Part shown: one piece after another, positions 6,997 to 16,368 of the stretch
Position numbering within the stretch: the stretch's first letter is position 1
How the letters are laid out: every line of letters begins with the position of its first letter
Assembly: GCA_016283275.1 (NCBI GenBank)
Contig: JAEEMP010000125.1
Coordinates: 62,001 to 126,000, forward strand
Direction of reading: 5' to 3'
Source of the DNA: Lachnospiraceae bacterium
GTDB taxonomy: Bacteria > Bacillota > Clostridia > Lachnospirales > Lachnospiraceae
DNA length: 64,000 nucleotides
The notes under the pieces: generated by a model
The model's database searches: none
Seen by the model: the letters and a program-made list of their open reading frames with translations, nothing else
What the model was told of the DNA's origin: nothing
Made by a program: the position numbers and the translations under genes

Positions 6997-9864
6997 TCAT
7001 ATGCGTTTTTTATAAAGAATAAATGCAAGACCCGCAAAAAGCAATCCGATGCTTAATACGGTTTTCGGATGGATCCTGTCTCCCGTATCGGGAGAATCGT
7101 CCAGATTATAATTGGATACGGCGGTTGAATTAAACGAATACAATCCGTAATCACCGGTATGATTTATCTCGAATCTTACGCCTAACTTTCCGTCCTGCTC
7201 CACCAGTTTAAAAGGAAGATCTTCAAGCTGCTTGTCCTCGTCGACACAGATCACATGAAGGTTTGAAGTGGGAACGTTTGCCGGAAGCGAAACCGTAACG
7301 CTTAATTTCTGCTTTCCGAATTTGGTAAGCATGATCTCATTTCCGCTTTCCCTTAAACTTATATCAAACGTTGAAAGATTGCCCGGAACCGTATCGCCGT
7401 AGATACGTTTATAAGCATCCACTATATCGGTATTTACCGAAGCGTCGTTTGAAACATTTAAAATGTATTCTTTATCGGATCCCACAAAACCTGTTTTAAG
7501 TCCGCCGTCTAAACCGGGATCGTTTGAAGAGACCGACGAAAAACTTCCTTCTTTTGCACTGTCCAATAAGTAGCCAAGCTGTTCTTCGTTAAAATTGTAT
7601 CCCTTGCCGAATATTATCATCGTTTTCGGAACGGTGAAGTTTTGTGCCTCTTCTTTTGTAAGAGTACAATCTATGATATTTAAAGTACCGTTTGAATATG
7701 CATCGTTTTCTTTGGTGATCACACATACAAGGCCCGAAAATCCCGAAAGATTTCTGTCGAGTATCGTACCGTCCCTTAAAACGTCTTCAGCATTTACTAC
7801 AGCCACCTTTACACCCTCAAGAGCATCAACCCTGTAAGAAGAATTGGTAAGTCTGGTCGTAGTCTTATTATGCGTAAGCTTAGGTAACGTATTTCCGAAG
7901 AATACACAGGCCCTGACATCGTCTCCCGCCACACTCTGATCGTAATTAAACGCACCGTTTCCGATACTTTCAACCGTATCCACTATTCTCACACAATCAA
8001 GCGGACAGCCCGAAAAAGCTCTGTCTTCGATAGTTTTAAGATTAACTCCGCCGTTTAAGCTTTTAAGATTTGTGCATCCGCTGAAAGCATCTTCACAGAT
8101 CCTTGTGAGTGAATCGGGAAGAAATACCTCCGTTATGCCCTTATGATCCTTAAAAGCTTCGGGGCCTATCTGTTTAACGCCCTCCGGTATCCTTATCCTT
8201 GAATCTTTTCCTCTGTATGCGATCAAAATGCCGTCACCGCATATAAAGAAGTCGCCGCTTCCGTATATTTCCCAGTTGTCCATCATCCTGGTGTGGGAAA
8301 ATGCTGCAGGCTCGATATTTACGACCGTTGAAGGTATCACTACATTCGAAAGGTTCTCGCAATGATAAAACGCACCGTATCCTATGTCGGTTACGCCTTC
8401 CGGTATGGTGATCTTATTTAAATTCGTCCTTGCAAAAGAAAAATCTCCTATTGCTTTTATATCATCCGAAATCTCATATTCCGTAAGAGTCGTATCGCCG
8501 TAAAATGCCTTTGATGCGATCCTGTTCCCTATGATCGCAAATTTGGGAAGGCTTAAACCTTTTCCGTTTGTCTCTGTCTCAAGTGCACCCGACATATCGG
8601 AAATTATATCCGAATATTCTTCGGTCCTGTTAAGCGGAGCCACACCGTCATAAACTGTCTGCTCGGTATTATTGATAAATACGACTGCTTTTCTTCCGAC
8701 AACTATCGACTCACCTATAAGCCCCTGTGAAGAAACATACGAATCAAATATATCTTCTATGGTATTGGGCACATTTGCAGGGTCCTGTCCGCCACCGCCC
8801 GGCTCTGTGGAATTCGGATCATTCGAAGGATTGCCCGAAGGGTTATCCGGACCGTTGCCGTTACCGCCGCCGTCATTTGTATCATCGGTATTTGAGGGAT
8901 TGTTTTGATCAAAACCGTTTTGACCGTTTCCGTTTTGCTCATCGGAATAGATATTACCCGAATTTTCTTCATTATCAATGACCGCAGCCTGGCTTCTGTC
9001 GAGCGATTCAAACCATCTCGCGGCATAGGTGAGCGGTGAAGCCACGATATTTAAATTGGGGCAGCCGTCAAATGCGGTATTGTGGATATAAGTGACGGAT
9101 TCGGGAATGTTGACGTCACAAAGATTGATACAGTTTTCAAATGCCTTTGCATCGATCGTGTTGACCGAATAAGGTATCGTGACATCTTTAAGTGAAATAC
9201 AGTTTGAAAAAACAAAAGCCGAAACTTCATCAAGATTCGGAGACAATGTTACTGCATCCAGATTGCTGCATCCGTAAAAAGAATAAGCAAGGGCATATTC
9301 TATGGTATTTGGCATGGAATATGCTTTTTCCTTCTTACCCGGAAGCACTTGATAAAGCTTTGTGTGATCTTTGTTGTAAATAACCGAATCTTCGCATACA
9401 AAGAATTTGGATGCGATCTTGACATCGGAAAGGGAGGTACATCCGGTGAAAACGCCGGTACCAAGTTTTTTTAGACCCGATCCGATCGAGACATCGCTTA
9501 AAGAAGTACAGTTGCAAAAAGCGGCCGTATCTATCTCTTCTACCTTGTCGGGAATAACTATCTTTGTAAGATTTGAACAGCCCGAAAAAGCCGCATAGTT
9601 GATCTTTTCAACGGACTCAGGGATAACAACGCTCGTAATGACCGCATTGTCCGCAAAAGCCTCGTTGCCTATAACTTTGACCGTACTCGGAATAGACACG
9701 GTTGATGCCGCGCCTGTATATTTTACAAGTGTAGATTCATTAAGTAAAAAATCCGTTGTTGATGCTGTAACCGCATTAACCGTATCGGCCGGTATCGCAA
9801 AAACGATAAGGGCCGATATGATTAAGAGTGCACCTATTATTTTAAGTACAGCCTTTTTATTCAT
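6997..9864 (-). CDS. BspA-like leucine-rich-repeat surface protein with sortase anchor
   Basis: A 955-residue secreted wall protein. It has an N-terminal signal (hydrophobic residues about 8-30), a first block of LRR_5/BspA repeats (about 40-290; repeating units such as FSGCSNLTKIVIPDKVEEID), an Asn/Gly/Pro/Asp-rich linker (about 300-370), a second LRR block (about 400-690), and a stalk region. The C-terminus is SPDTGD (924-929), a hydrophobic segment (about 934-951) and the tail KKRI, a cell-wall sorting signal of the PxTGD type. Such repeats usually mediate binding to host or matrix proteins; the ligand here is unknown. It is the last gene of an operon behind a class B sortase and a larger LRR protein (12 bp gap; GGGAGAG precedes the ATG). 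Confidence 0.88.
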   Translation of the reverse strand: MNKKAVLKIIGALLIISALIVFAIPADTVNAVTASTTDFLLNESTLVKYTGAASTVSIPSTVKVIGNEAFADNAVITSVVIPESVEKINYAAFSGCSNLTKIVIPDKVEEIDTAAFCNCTSLSDVSIGSGLKKLGTGVFTGCTSLSDVKIASKFFVCEDSVIYNKDHTKLYQVLPGKKEKAYSMPNTIEYALAYSFYGCSNLDAVTLSPNLDEVSAFVFSNCISLKDVTIPYSVNTIDAKAFENCINLCDVNIPESVTYIHNTAFDGCPNLNIVASPLTYAARWFESLDRSQAAVIDNEENSGNIYSDEQNGNGQNGFDQNNPSNTDDTNDGGGNGNGPDNPSGNPSNDPNSTEPGGGGQDPANVPNTIEDIFDSYVSSQGLIGESIVVGRKAVVFINNTEQTVYDGVAPLNRTEEYSDIISDMSGALETETNGKGLSLPKFAIIGNRIASKAFYGDTTLTEYEISDDIKAIGDFSFARTNLNKITIPEGVTDIGYGAFYHCENLSNVVIPSTVVNIEPAAFSHTRMMDNWEIYGSGDFFICGDGILIAYRGKDSRIRIPEGVKQIGPEAFKDHKGITEVFLPDSLTRICEDAFSGCTNLKSLNGGVNLKTIEDRAFSGCPLDCVRIVDTVESIGNGAFNYDQSVAGDDVRACVFFGNTLPKLTHNKTTTRLTNSSYRVDALEGVKVAVVNAEDVLRDGTILDRNLSGFSGLVCVITKENDAYSNGTLNIIDCTLTKEEAQNFTVPKTMIIFGKGYNFNEEQLGYLLDSAKEGSFSSVSSNDPGLDGGLKTGFVGSDKEYILNVSNDASVNTDIVDAYKRIYGDTVPGNLSTFDISLRESGNEIMLTKFGKQKLSVTVSLPANVPTSNLHVICVDEDKQLEDLPFKLVEQDGKLGVRFEINHTGDYGLYSFNSTAVSNYNLDDSPDTGDRIHPKTVLSIGLLFAGLAFILYKKRI

Positions 9865-9876
9865 TTTCTCTCCCGC

Positions 9877-12800
9877 TTAAGCAGTTACAACCCTCTTGGG
9901 TTCTCTTCTGTCCTTGACAAAGAATAATGCTATACTCATAGCCGCAAGTCCTATGGAAAGGAACCACTTGGGCTGGAAATCACCTGTCTTGGGAGTAGCA
10001 TCATAAGATGTTCCTTCCACAAGATTTCCCGTATCCACATAGATCGTATAAGGCGAGAAGTGTGTACAGTCAAATACTATACAGGGAACACCGTCTATAG
10101 CGGTAAATCTGGGATTAAGCTTATCAAGCTTTTCATTCACAACGCCTGCAGCCTTGTTGTTTCCGGCATACGGAGCAAGCGCATCCGGTATGGGAAGCGT
10201 AAGTGTAATGGACAAGCCTGTCGTATCGGTTATCTTTGTGGAACCGGTCGAATCGTAAAGGCTTATATCCATAGCGCTGTATCTTATGTTGTCAAGATTT
10301 CCGTATTCGTTTGTAAGAGCCTTTTCAACAGCCTGTGTAGCCGCTGCGGTCTCTGTGATCCTTATTACGTAGTTGTCCGTCGATCCGTTGACCGTAGCGG
10401 ATGCAAGTCCCGTATTGGAAATGCCGGGTTTTGAAATAACAACGGTATTGCCGGGATTATTTCCGTTTACGTTATTGCTTCCGGTACCGTTATTCGATCC
10501 GTTCGACGATGAAGAACCGCCGTTCGAACCGGAAGATGATGCATCCTTAAATGTTGCGGTTACTGCGGAATTGTGAGCGGGCATCGTAAGCGTTGTTGCG
10601 GGAACGGATACACTTGCTATACCAAGATCGTCCGTCTCGGGTACCCACTTATCAAACTGTTTTCCGCTGGGCGGATTCGTACAGGAAATTATGACAGTTG
10701 CTCCTGCGGCATAGCTTCCGGATCCGTTACCGTTTGTAACAAGTAATGTGTAAAGTGTGCCGGTTCCGGGCGTCGTACCCTGATTGGTCCCGCCGCCGTT
10801 ATTGCCGCTCACACCGGAATTGTTTCCGTTCGGAGTATTGCCGTTTAACGGATCGTTACCCGATACACCGCCCGGATTGTTCTGATTCTGCGTATATGTG
10901 GCTACTATTATCGTATCTGTTGTTATGTTTGTAAGCGGTTTGTTCCATCCTGCAAAAGTATATCCGTCTCTTACGGGATCTGCTGGGATATCTTCAAGCT
11001 TAACGCTTCCGCCTACAGTCACAAATATATAATTTGAAAGTTCTTTTCCGTCGTAATCAAGGAACTGAACCTTAACGGTATCGTCAAGAGTCTCGGTTAC
11101 GTCGGCGCCGATATCCTTTGCAGCCTTTCTCACTGCCGAATCCTTATAGGAAATGACTCTGTAGCTAGTGGGATCATCCGAAGCATCACCGAATGCATCC
11201 TTCGGGAGGTATACTTCTTTACCGTATGCAACAACTTCTATACCGTTCATGGTACCCTTAAATGCATCATGTCCGATCGCGGTCACATTTTCGGGAAGTA
11301 CTACCTGATTTAATCTGTCGCAGTCCTTAAAGCAATCATCGGGGATCTCCGAAAGCTGGTCCACGCCTCTTAAGTCAACGCCCGTGATACCGTCACAGTT
11401 TTCAAATGCGCCGTCCCTTATCTCCGATACATTGGCAAGATAAGGATCCTCTTCACCGGGCTTAACCTTCTGGCTTCCCACAAGATTACCTCTTGAGGAA
11501 AGAACTTCCACTATGTCGTATGAACCGTCAGGATTCTTTGAATAAACTATACCGTTATAACAGATAAAGTCATCCGTATTGCTGCCTACCGAACTCAGAT
11601 TTGCACAACCGGTAAACGGAGCAACACCCATCTCGGTAAGTGCATCACCGAGATTAAGACTTGTAAGTCTTTCGCAGCTCTTAAATGCATAATCGGGAAG
11701 ATATTCAACCGAATTCAATGTGATCGATTCAACGCGGTCATTACCGATATCTTCAAGTTCAAGGGTACTGCCCTTTTCATATTCACGTTTTCCGTCGTCT
11801 CCCGTTACCGTACCGTAGAAACCGTTAAACAGACCGTTCTGTTTGTACTGTGCATAGTCGTCTGCGGTAAGCAGGTATTTTGAAACATTGCTCGAGTTGG
11901 AAGTGGTCGGGCTCTTTCCTTCCGCAAGTTTTGATGTGTTATTCATATAACCCTGGGCATCGATCGATCTGATACCCGAAGGTACTGTTACGTTGATCGC
12001 GGAATTTACAAGTTTTTCTTCGTCGAGTGAAAGCGTATATGTATATAAGACATTTCCTGCGGAATCCATGATCTCTTTACCGAGATTCTCATATCTGGTC
12101 AAAAGATCGGTGGGAAGTCCGGGGTTACCCGATACATCGGTAGTCTTGCCTTCGGTTCCCGATAATTTGTTTAACTGCTCATAATGAGGATAATCAAGGA
12201 GCGTGGGCATATCATTTCTGTTATCCACGATAACGGTCAGGAATGTGGGATAACCTGTCTTATAACATACTCTCGTACCTTCCGATTCATCGACATAGTT
12301 GGTAGAATCCGTAGCCCATACGAACGGACCGTAGCTTTCATCTATGTCACCCTCAAAGGTAAGTCTGTCGGAACCCGTGCTGAACGCATTGGCGCCGATA
12401 TTGCCGACAGGGAATGATGAATAACCGCCCTTGGGCGTCTCAAAATTAACATATGTGAGTTTCGGACAGTTTTCAAACGCGGACTCGCCGATACTTGTTA
12501 CCGAATTACCTATCGATACAGACTCAAGGATCGGACATCCCTTAAATGAATTGGGTGCGATCGTACTGATCGTATTATCTGCGATCTTGATCGTCTTTAT
12601 GTAATTATGTACTTCGGGATCGGAGAAACATGCGGATGCAACACCCGTAACCTTTGTATCACCGACTGTCTCGGGGATTTCAAGATCAAGGCCGCTCGCC
12701 TGAGCTTCAGCCTGCATTGCCGCGGATGCGTAAGTACAGGATTGAAGAACACCGTTATCATCAATGATAAGGATGTACTGTCCGTTACTTATCTCAACCT

Positions 12801-15012
12801 GCTCTTTTCCGTTTGTGTCTATGTAAATATAAGGAACATCATTGCCAAGTCCGCTCTTTAAGCCCCATGTGGACTTTCTGGGAGATGCGATATTACCCGC
12901 AAGATCCTTTTCGGGACCGTATACGCAGAACTCTTTGGTACGTATGGTATCAAACATCGTCCTGTCTCCGTCCGCGGGATTGCACTTATTGTCGCCGTTC
13001 TTGTCGTAATAACCGTATGTGACATAACCGCAGGCGCCGCCCTGATCGGGGAATCTGACATCTTTAAGAGCTATATCGTTAAAGAATACACCGTAAGGAA
13101 GTTCGACCGCTACATTCTTACCGTAATCGGAAGGCATTGTAACATGGGTAAGATTAGTACGGCCCGCAAGCACAAAGTTACCGATAGGTGTACGTGAAGG
13201 AGTCGTTCCGTCGGGCATCTTTTCGGTAACCGGACCCGAAATATGATCGGGGAACTTAAACTCCAAAAGGTTGCCGGATACACCCATCGTACATGCAAAG
13301 CATCCTTCGCCGAGTCTTGCGATATTGTCGGAAAGCTTTACGGTTGCAAGCGCTATGTCATTAAAGAACGCAAAGTCGCTGATATTACATGCCTGGTTGA
13401 TGGCGCTTAAGTCAAGATTTGAAAGTTTGGTACAGTTTGCAAACGCTCCGGGGCCCACATAAGAGATAGACTGTGAAAGCGCAGCCGAAGTAAGAACGTT
13501 ACAGCCGTAGAAGGCTTCCGTTCCGATATTTACCGTAGTATCCGAAATATTTATGGATGTAAGCTTTGTACAATCCTTAAACGCTCTGTTACCTATATCC
13601 TGAACGTTTGAGAAAGTGATCTTGTTAACGAAAGATTTGTTGAACGCATAATCGCCGATGTATTTTACTTCACCCGCAAGGTTCAGCTCGGTAACGTTTG
13701 TGGTCGATTCAAACGCATGCGCGCCTATACCGATAACGGAAGTAAGATCGGTGATCCGGAAACCGTAGGCATCGTTTCTGGATGATGATGAGAAAGATTC
13801 ATTTGCCGTTCCCTTGGGCATATATACATACTGGTTTGTAAGACCGCTTGTACCGCCTCTGGAATCCTTAACTTCATCAAGCGAATAACCGTGCCCCTGT
13901 AAAAGTCCGAAGTATGAAGGATGGACTTCGCAGAAGTAACTGAACATTCCTTCTTTTGTACGGGGCATATCAGCAACCCAGCATGTAAGGTAAGGACAAT
14001 ATGATGTGGGATTTGCGACCGATTGAGATATCGGTGTACCGACATTTGTCTGAGCGGCAGCGGGATACGCATTACTCGTGCTGTATGAGGGCAGATCGGG
14101 CAAAGTGGGATTATTCGTAGGCATTTCGGCATAAGGGTAAACGTCGGGATTGGAGGTATAATTCTCATAAGCCGTTTTCAATCTTTCAAATTCGGCCTTA
14201 TCGTTATTATACTTATCCATTGCTATCACAAAGGCATCGTATTTACTCTTATCCGAAACCCAGTCTTCGTATTTGGTCTTGTATGCGGCATACTGTGTCG
14301 GGAAATATCTCTTGATCCAGTAATCGTCCTCAAGATTATTGTCTTCTCTTGTGGAATCGATATTTTCCATGACAAATTTTGTCTGTGTATGTACGTCGGC
14401 AGCTGTATAAGCCGGATCGGATGCTTTTGCTGCGGGAACGGAAGAAAGATATTTCTTTACCTTTTCCTGACCCGGAGTATCGGGAACCTTGGCCGCGGTG
14501 TGAAGTCCGAGATAATTGTCAAAGAAATCCTTTTCAACGGCACAGTAAGACAACGGTATCGATGCTTCTATCGAAACCGTACCGGATGCATAAGTATCGT
14601 TATATTTACATACGATGGCGTAGGGGCTTCCGTTTACATCCTGCTGATAAACCTTAAACTGCCAGTTGTAATCAAAAGATCCGTCGGAAAGCTGACGCAC
14701 CATATATGTCTTCTTAACATTGGCTTCATCGGTATCGCCGCCAAGACCGTAGCCTGCTTCGGTACCGTATCTGTTTAAATTGACCCCGGTAAGACTCGGA
14801 TCGTAATATGCAAGATCCGTGCTGTCGGTCTCCTGAACACCGTACACATAAGTCGTTTCGGCGTTTTCTCCGGATCCCGTACCCGGAGCTATATATGCCT
14901 CTGTGGGCTTCGCCGGAACGGCAGCCACTATAATGGAAGTAACCATCAATACTCCGGCAACGGAGCGTCTAACAGTCTTTTTAGTCCTTCTTGACATATT
15001 GAGTTTCTTCAT
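9877..15012 (-). CDS. Giant BspA-like LRR surface protein with InlB-type repeats and sortase anchor
   Basis: I take the ATG at 15012 (1711 residues) because GGGGAGA lies 9 nt upstream. An in-frame TTG at 15069 inside the sortase stop region has no such site. The order is: signal peptide (about 1-45, cleavage near PTEA), a unique N-terminal region (about 45-390) with a Tyr/Pro-rich stretch, many LRR_5 repeats (about 400-1290, e.g. AFANCTKLSNLDLS), an InlB-type repeat (about 1313-1374, ending DGYTFAGWNKP), a Gly/Asn linker, a second divergent InlB-like repeat (about 1419-1490), a Ser/Asn/Gly linker, a beta-rich stalk domain, TPKTGD (about 1673-1678), a membrane segment and a basic tail. It is a cell-wall adhesin-like protein, a probable substrate of the adjacent sortase. 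Confidence 0.88.
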   Translation of the reverse strand: MKKLNMSRRTKKTVRRSVAGVLMVTSIIVAAVPAKPTEAYIAPGTGSGENAETTYVYGVQETDSTDLAYYDPSLTGVNLNRYGTEAGYGLGGDTDEANVKKTYMVRQLSDGSFDYNWQFKVYQQDVNGSPYAIVCKYNDTYASGTVSIEASIPLSYCAVEKDFFDNYLGLHTAAKVPDTPGQEKVKKYLSSVPAAKASDPAYTAADVHTQTKFVMENIDSTREDNNLEDDYWIKRYFPTQYAAYKTKYEDWVSDKSKYDAFVIAMDKYNNDKAEFERLKTAYENYTSNPDVYPYAEMPTNNPTLPDLPSYSTSNAYPAAAQTNVGTPISQSVANPTSYCPYLTCWVADMPRTKEGMFSYFCEVHPSYFGLLQGHGYSLDEVKDSRGGTSGLTNQYVYMPKGTANESFSSSSRNDAYGFRITDLTSVIGIGAHAFESTTNVTELNLAGEVKYIGDYAFNKSFVNKITFSNVQDIGNRAFKDCTKLTSINISDTTVNIGTEAFYGCNVLTSAALSQSISYVGPGAFANCTKLSNLDLSAINQACNISDFAFFNDIALATVKLSDNIARLGEGCFACTMGVSGNLLEFKFPDHISGPVTEKMPDGTTPSRTPIGNFVLAGRTNLTHVTMPSDYGKNVAVELPYGVFFNDIALKDVRFPDQGGACGYVTYGYYDKNGDNKCNPADGDRTMFDTIRTKEFCVYGPEKDLAGNIASPRKSTWGLKSGLGNDVPYIYIDTNGKEQVEISNGQYILIIDDNGVLQSCTYASAAMQAEAQASGLDLEIPETVGDTKVTGVASACFSDPEVHNYIKTIKIADNTISTIAPNSFKGCPILESVSIGNSVTSIGESAFENCPKLTYVNFETPKGGYSSFPVGNIGANAFSTGSDRLTFEGDIDESYGPFVWATDSTNYVDESEGTRVCYKTGYPTFLTVIVDNRNDMPTLLDYPHYEQLNKLSGTEGKTTDVSGNPGLPTDLLTRYENLGKEIMDSAGNVLYTYTLSLDEEKLVNSAINVTVPSGIRSIDAQGYMNNTSKLAEGKSPTTSNSSNVSKYLLTADDYAQYKQNGLFNGFYGTVTGDDGKREYEKGSTLELEDIGNDRVESITLNSVEYLPDYAFKSCERLTSLNLGDALTEMGVAPFTGCANLSSVGSNTDDFICYNGIVYSKNPDGSYDIVEVLSSRGNLVGSQKVKPGEEDPYLANVSEIRDGAFENCDGITGVDLRGVDQLSEIPDDCFKDCDRLNQVVLPENVTAIGHDAFKGTMNGIEVVAYGKEVYLPKDAFGDASDDPTSYRVISYKDSAVRKAAKDIGADVTETLDDTVKVQFLDYDGKELSNYIFVTVGGSVKLEDIPADPVRDGYTFAGWNKPLTNITTDTIIVATYTQNQNNPGGVSGNDPLNGNTPNGNNSGVSGNNGGGTNQGTTPGTGTLYTLLVTNGNGSGSYAAGATVIISCTNPPSGKQFDKWVPETDDLGIASVSVPATTLTMPAHNSAVTATFKDASSSGSNGGSSSSNGSNNGTGSNNVNGNNPGNTVVISKPGISNTGLASATVNGSTDNYVIRITETAAATQAVEKALTNEYGNLDNIRYSAMDISLYDSTGSTKITDTTGLSITLTLPIPDALAPYAGNNKAAGVVNEKLDKLNPRFTAIDGVPCIVFDCTHFSPYTIYVDTGNLVEGTSYDATPKTGDFQPKWFLSIGLAAMSIALFFVKDRREPKRVVTA

Positions 15013-15065
15013 GATCCTGAATCTCCCCGCGTCTCTGACGCTATTTTTATTATCCGAAAAATGAA

Positions 15066-16223
15066 TCAATCAATCTTTTTGGCCACCACGGCAAACCTTC
15101 CGTTCTCTTCCTGATAATCGCAGGTGGAGAGCGTTATAAGCCTGTCGCCGTAGACGGCGGTCACACCGGTATCGTAAATGCTCATCTTTGACATTTCTTC
15201 CATCGCGGAATTGAATTCGGCTTCGGAATTGGCATCTATGAATTGATAATACTTAAAGGTGATCTCATCGGCGTTGTATATATGCGTCCTGAACGCATAC
15301 ATTACCTCATAAGTCCCTTTTTCGTATATGGTGTCGAACTGAATGTATCTGTGTTCTTTGTAAAAATCTTCGTTTCCGTATTTTACAAGGCTTCCGAACA
15401 TCTTTCCGGAGTTCATGTGATGTCCGTAGATTATGTAATTGGTATTGCCCAGTACTATATCGCAGTTGCAATCAAGAAATATACATCCGTTCACATCTTC
15501 TTTCTGTTCGAAGTTGTGCTTAAGATAATATTCGTTGTCGTATGTCTGCATGACAGGATAATCTATCTTGGTGCCGTCGATCTTGACCCAGCCTATAAGG
15601 CTTTTGTTCTTTTGATACATTACTTTGTATTCATCAAGTATCTCAGGGATCACGACTTCATCGTCGTATTCCTTTTTAAGCACCTGCGAGACCGTTATAA
15701 AATCCGCGGCGGACGAATCTCTTAAATCCGCCATTGCTTGGGCACTTTCTTCCGCAGCCTTGGCATCGAGCATGTATTTCACAAAATACCCTATACAGCC
15801 AAAAGAAACGACAACAAGAGAAATAACAAGCAGAGTTCTCTTCCTGTTCTGCTTCTTTATTTCCCGGTTTATCGCATTCTTCATGCTCTCATCCATGACT
15901 TCGGGCCTTGATTTGGTTCGTTTTACACTACCCTTATTCTTTTTATCGGCAGATTTACCCTTTTTATTAACCCCTTCACGGGATAAATCGTCGGATAGCT
16001 CTCCGTTTTTGTATTTATTGTACAGCTCAAATACATGATCATCGAACTTTCGCCCTTTGTCGGATTCAAAAGAAACCGTCTGAAGTTCCCTGTATATACC
16101 TTTTACGCCTTCAAAAGTATCGATGTCATATATTCTTTTAAGATCATCTATTATCTTTTCATCGTGGGTTTCACGCTTATAATCGTCTTCCGAACGGTAT
16201 TTTCTGCCATTGACTTCGTACAT
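15066..16223 (-). CDS. srtB: Class B sortase with long cytoplasmic N-terminal region
   Basis: A 385-residue transpeptidase. The single membrane segment lies at about 130-149. The extracellular catalytic domain (about 190-385) has His268 in YGHHM, Cys368 in TLSTCDY and Arg376 in NGRF, the class B triad, in the usual SrtB arrangement. Unusually, about 130 charged residues precede the membrane segment. They start MYEVNGRKYRSEDDY and end in a Lys-rich stretch, and would be cytoplasmic. It is the first gene of an operon with two proteins ending in PxTGD signals, so it likely joins them to the wall peptide. The start codon has only a weak AGGA upstream. Confidence 0.93.
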   Translation of the reverse strand: MYEVNGRKYRSEDDYKRETHDEKIIDDLKRIYDIDTFEGVKGIYRELQTVSFESDKGRKFDDHVFELYNKYKNGELSDDLSREGVNKKGKSADKKNKGSVKRTKSRPEVMDESMKNAINREIKKQNRKRTLLVISLVVVSFGCIGYFVKYMLDAKAAEESAQAMADLRDSSAADFITVSQVLKKEYDDEVVIPEILDEYKVMYQKNKSLIGWVKIDGTKIDYPVMQTYDNEYYLKHNFEQKEDVNGCIFLDCNCDIVLGNTNYIIYGHHMNSGKMFGSLVKYGNEDFYKEHRYIQFDTIYEKGTYEVMYAFRTHIYNADEITFKYYQFIDANSEAEFNSAMEEMSKMSIYDTGVTAVYGDRLITLSTCDYQEENGRFAVVAKKID

Positions 16224-16256
16224 AGGCTTACATTATCATCCTAATTTTAGCATTAT

Positions 16257-16284
16257 ACATATATCATTTTACTATATGTAGGAT
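16257..16284 (-). promoter_or_regulatory. Region of the sortase/LRR operon promoter
   Basis: The 145 bp between the EF-G-like gene and the sortase gene is very AT-rich. Minus-strand TTGCAA, a 16 bp spacer and TAAAAT give a plausible promoter here, with a second TATAAT further downstream. The choice between them is uncertain. Confidence 0.35.
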
Positions 16285-16325
16285 TTTTTGCAAGTAGCAT
16301 CTACTAAATATTGTTATTGTCGTAA

Positions 16326-16358
16326 AAGAAAAAGGAACCCCCGATCGGGGATTCCTTT
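16326..16358 (-). terminator. Intrinsic terminator of the EF-G-like gene
   Basis: On the minus strand an AAAGGAATCCCC/GGGGGTTCCTTT hairpin (one mismatch) is followed by TTTTTCTTTT, 11 bp after the stop codon at 16369. Confidence 0.85.
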
Positions 16359-16368
16359 ATTGATCTTT

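Noticed and set aside
15013-15069. N-terminal extension of the large LRR protein from the TTG at 15069
   Set aside because: The ATG at 15012 has a GGGGAGA site and directly precedes a normal signal peptide; the extension would put 19 polar residues before it.
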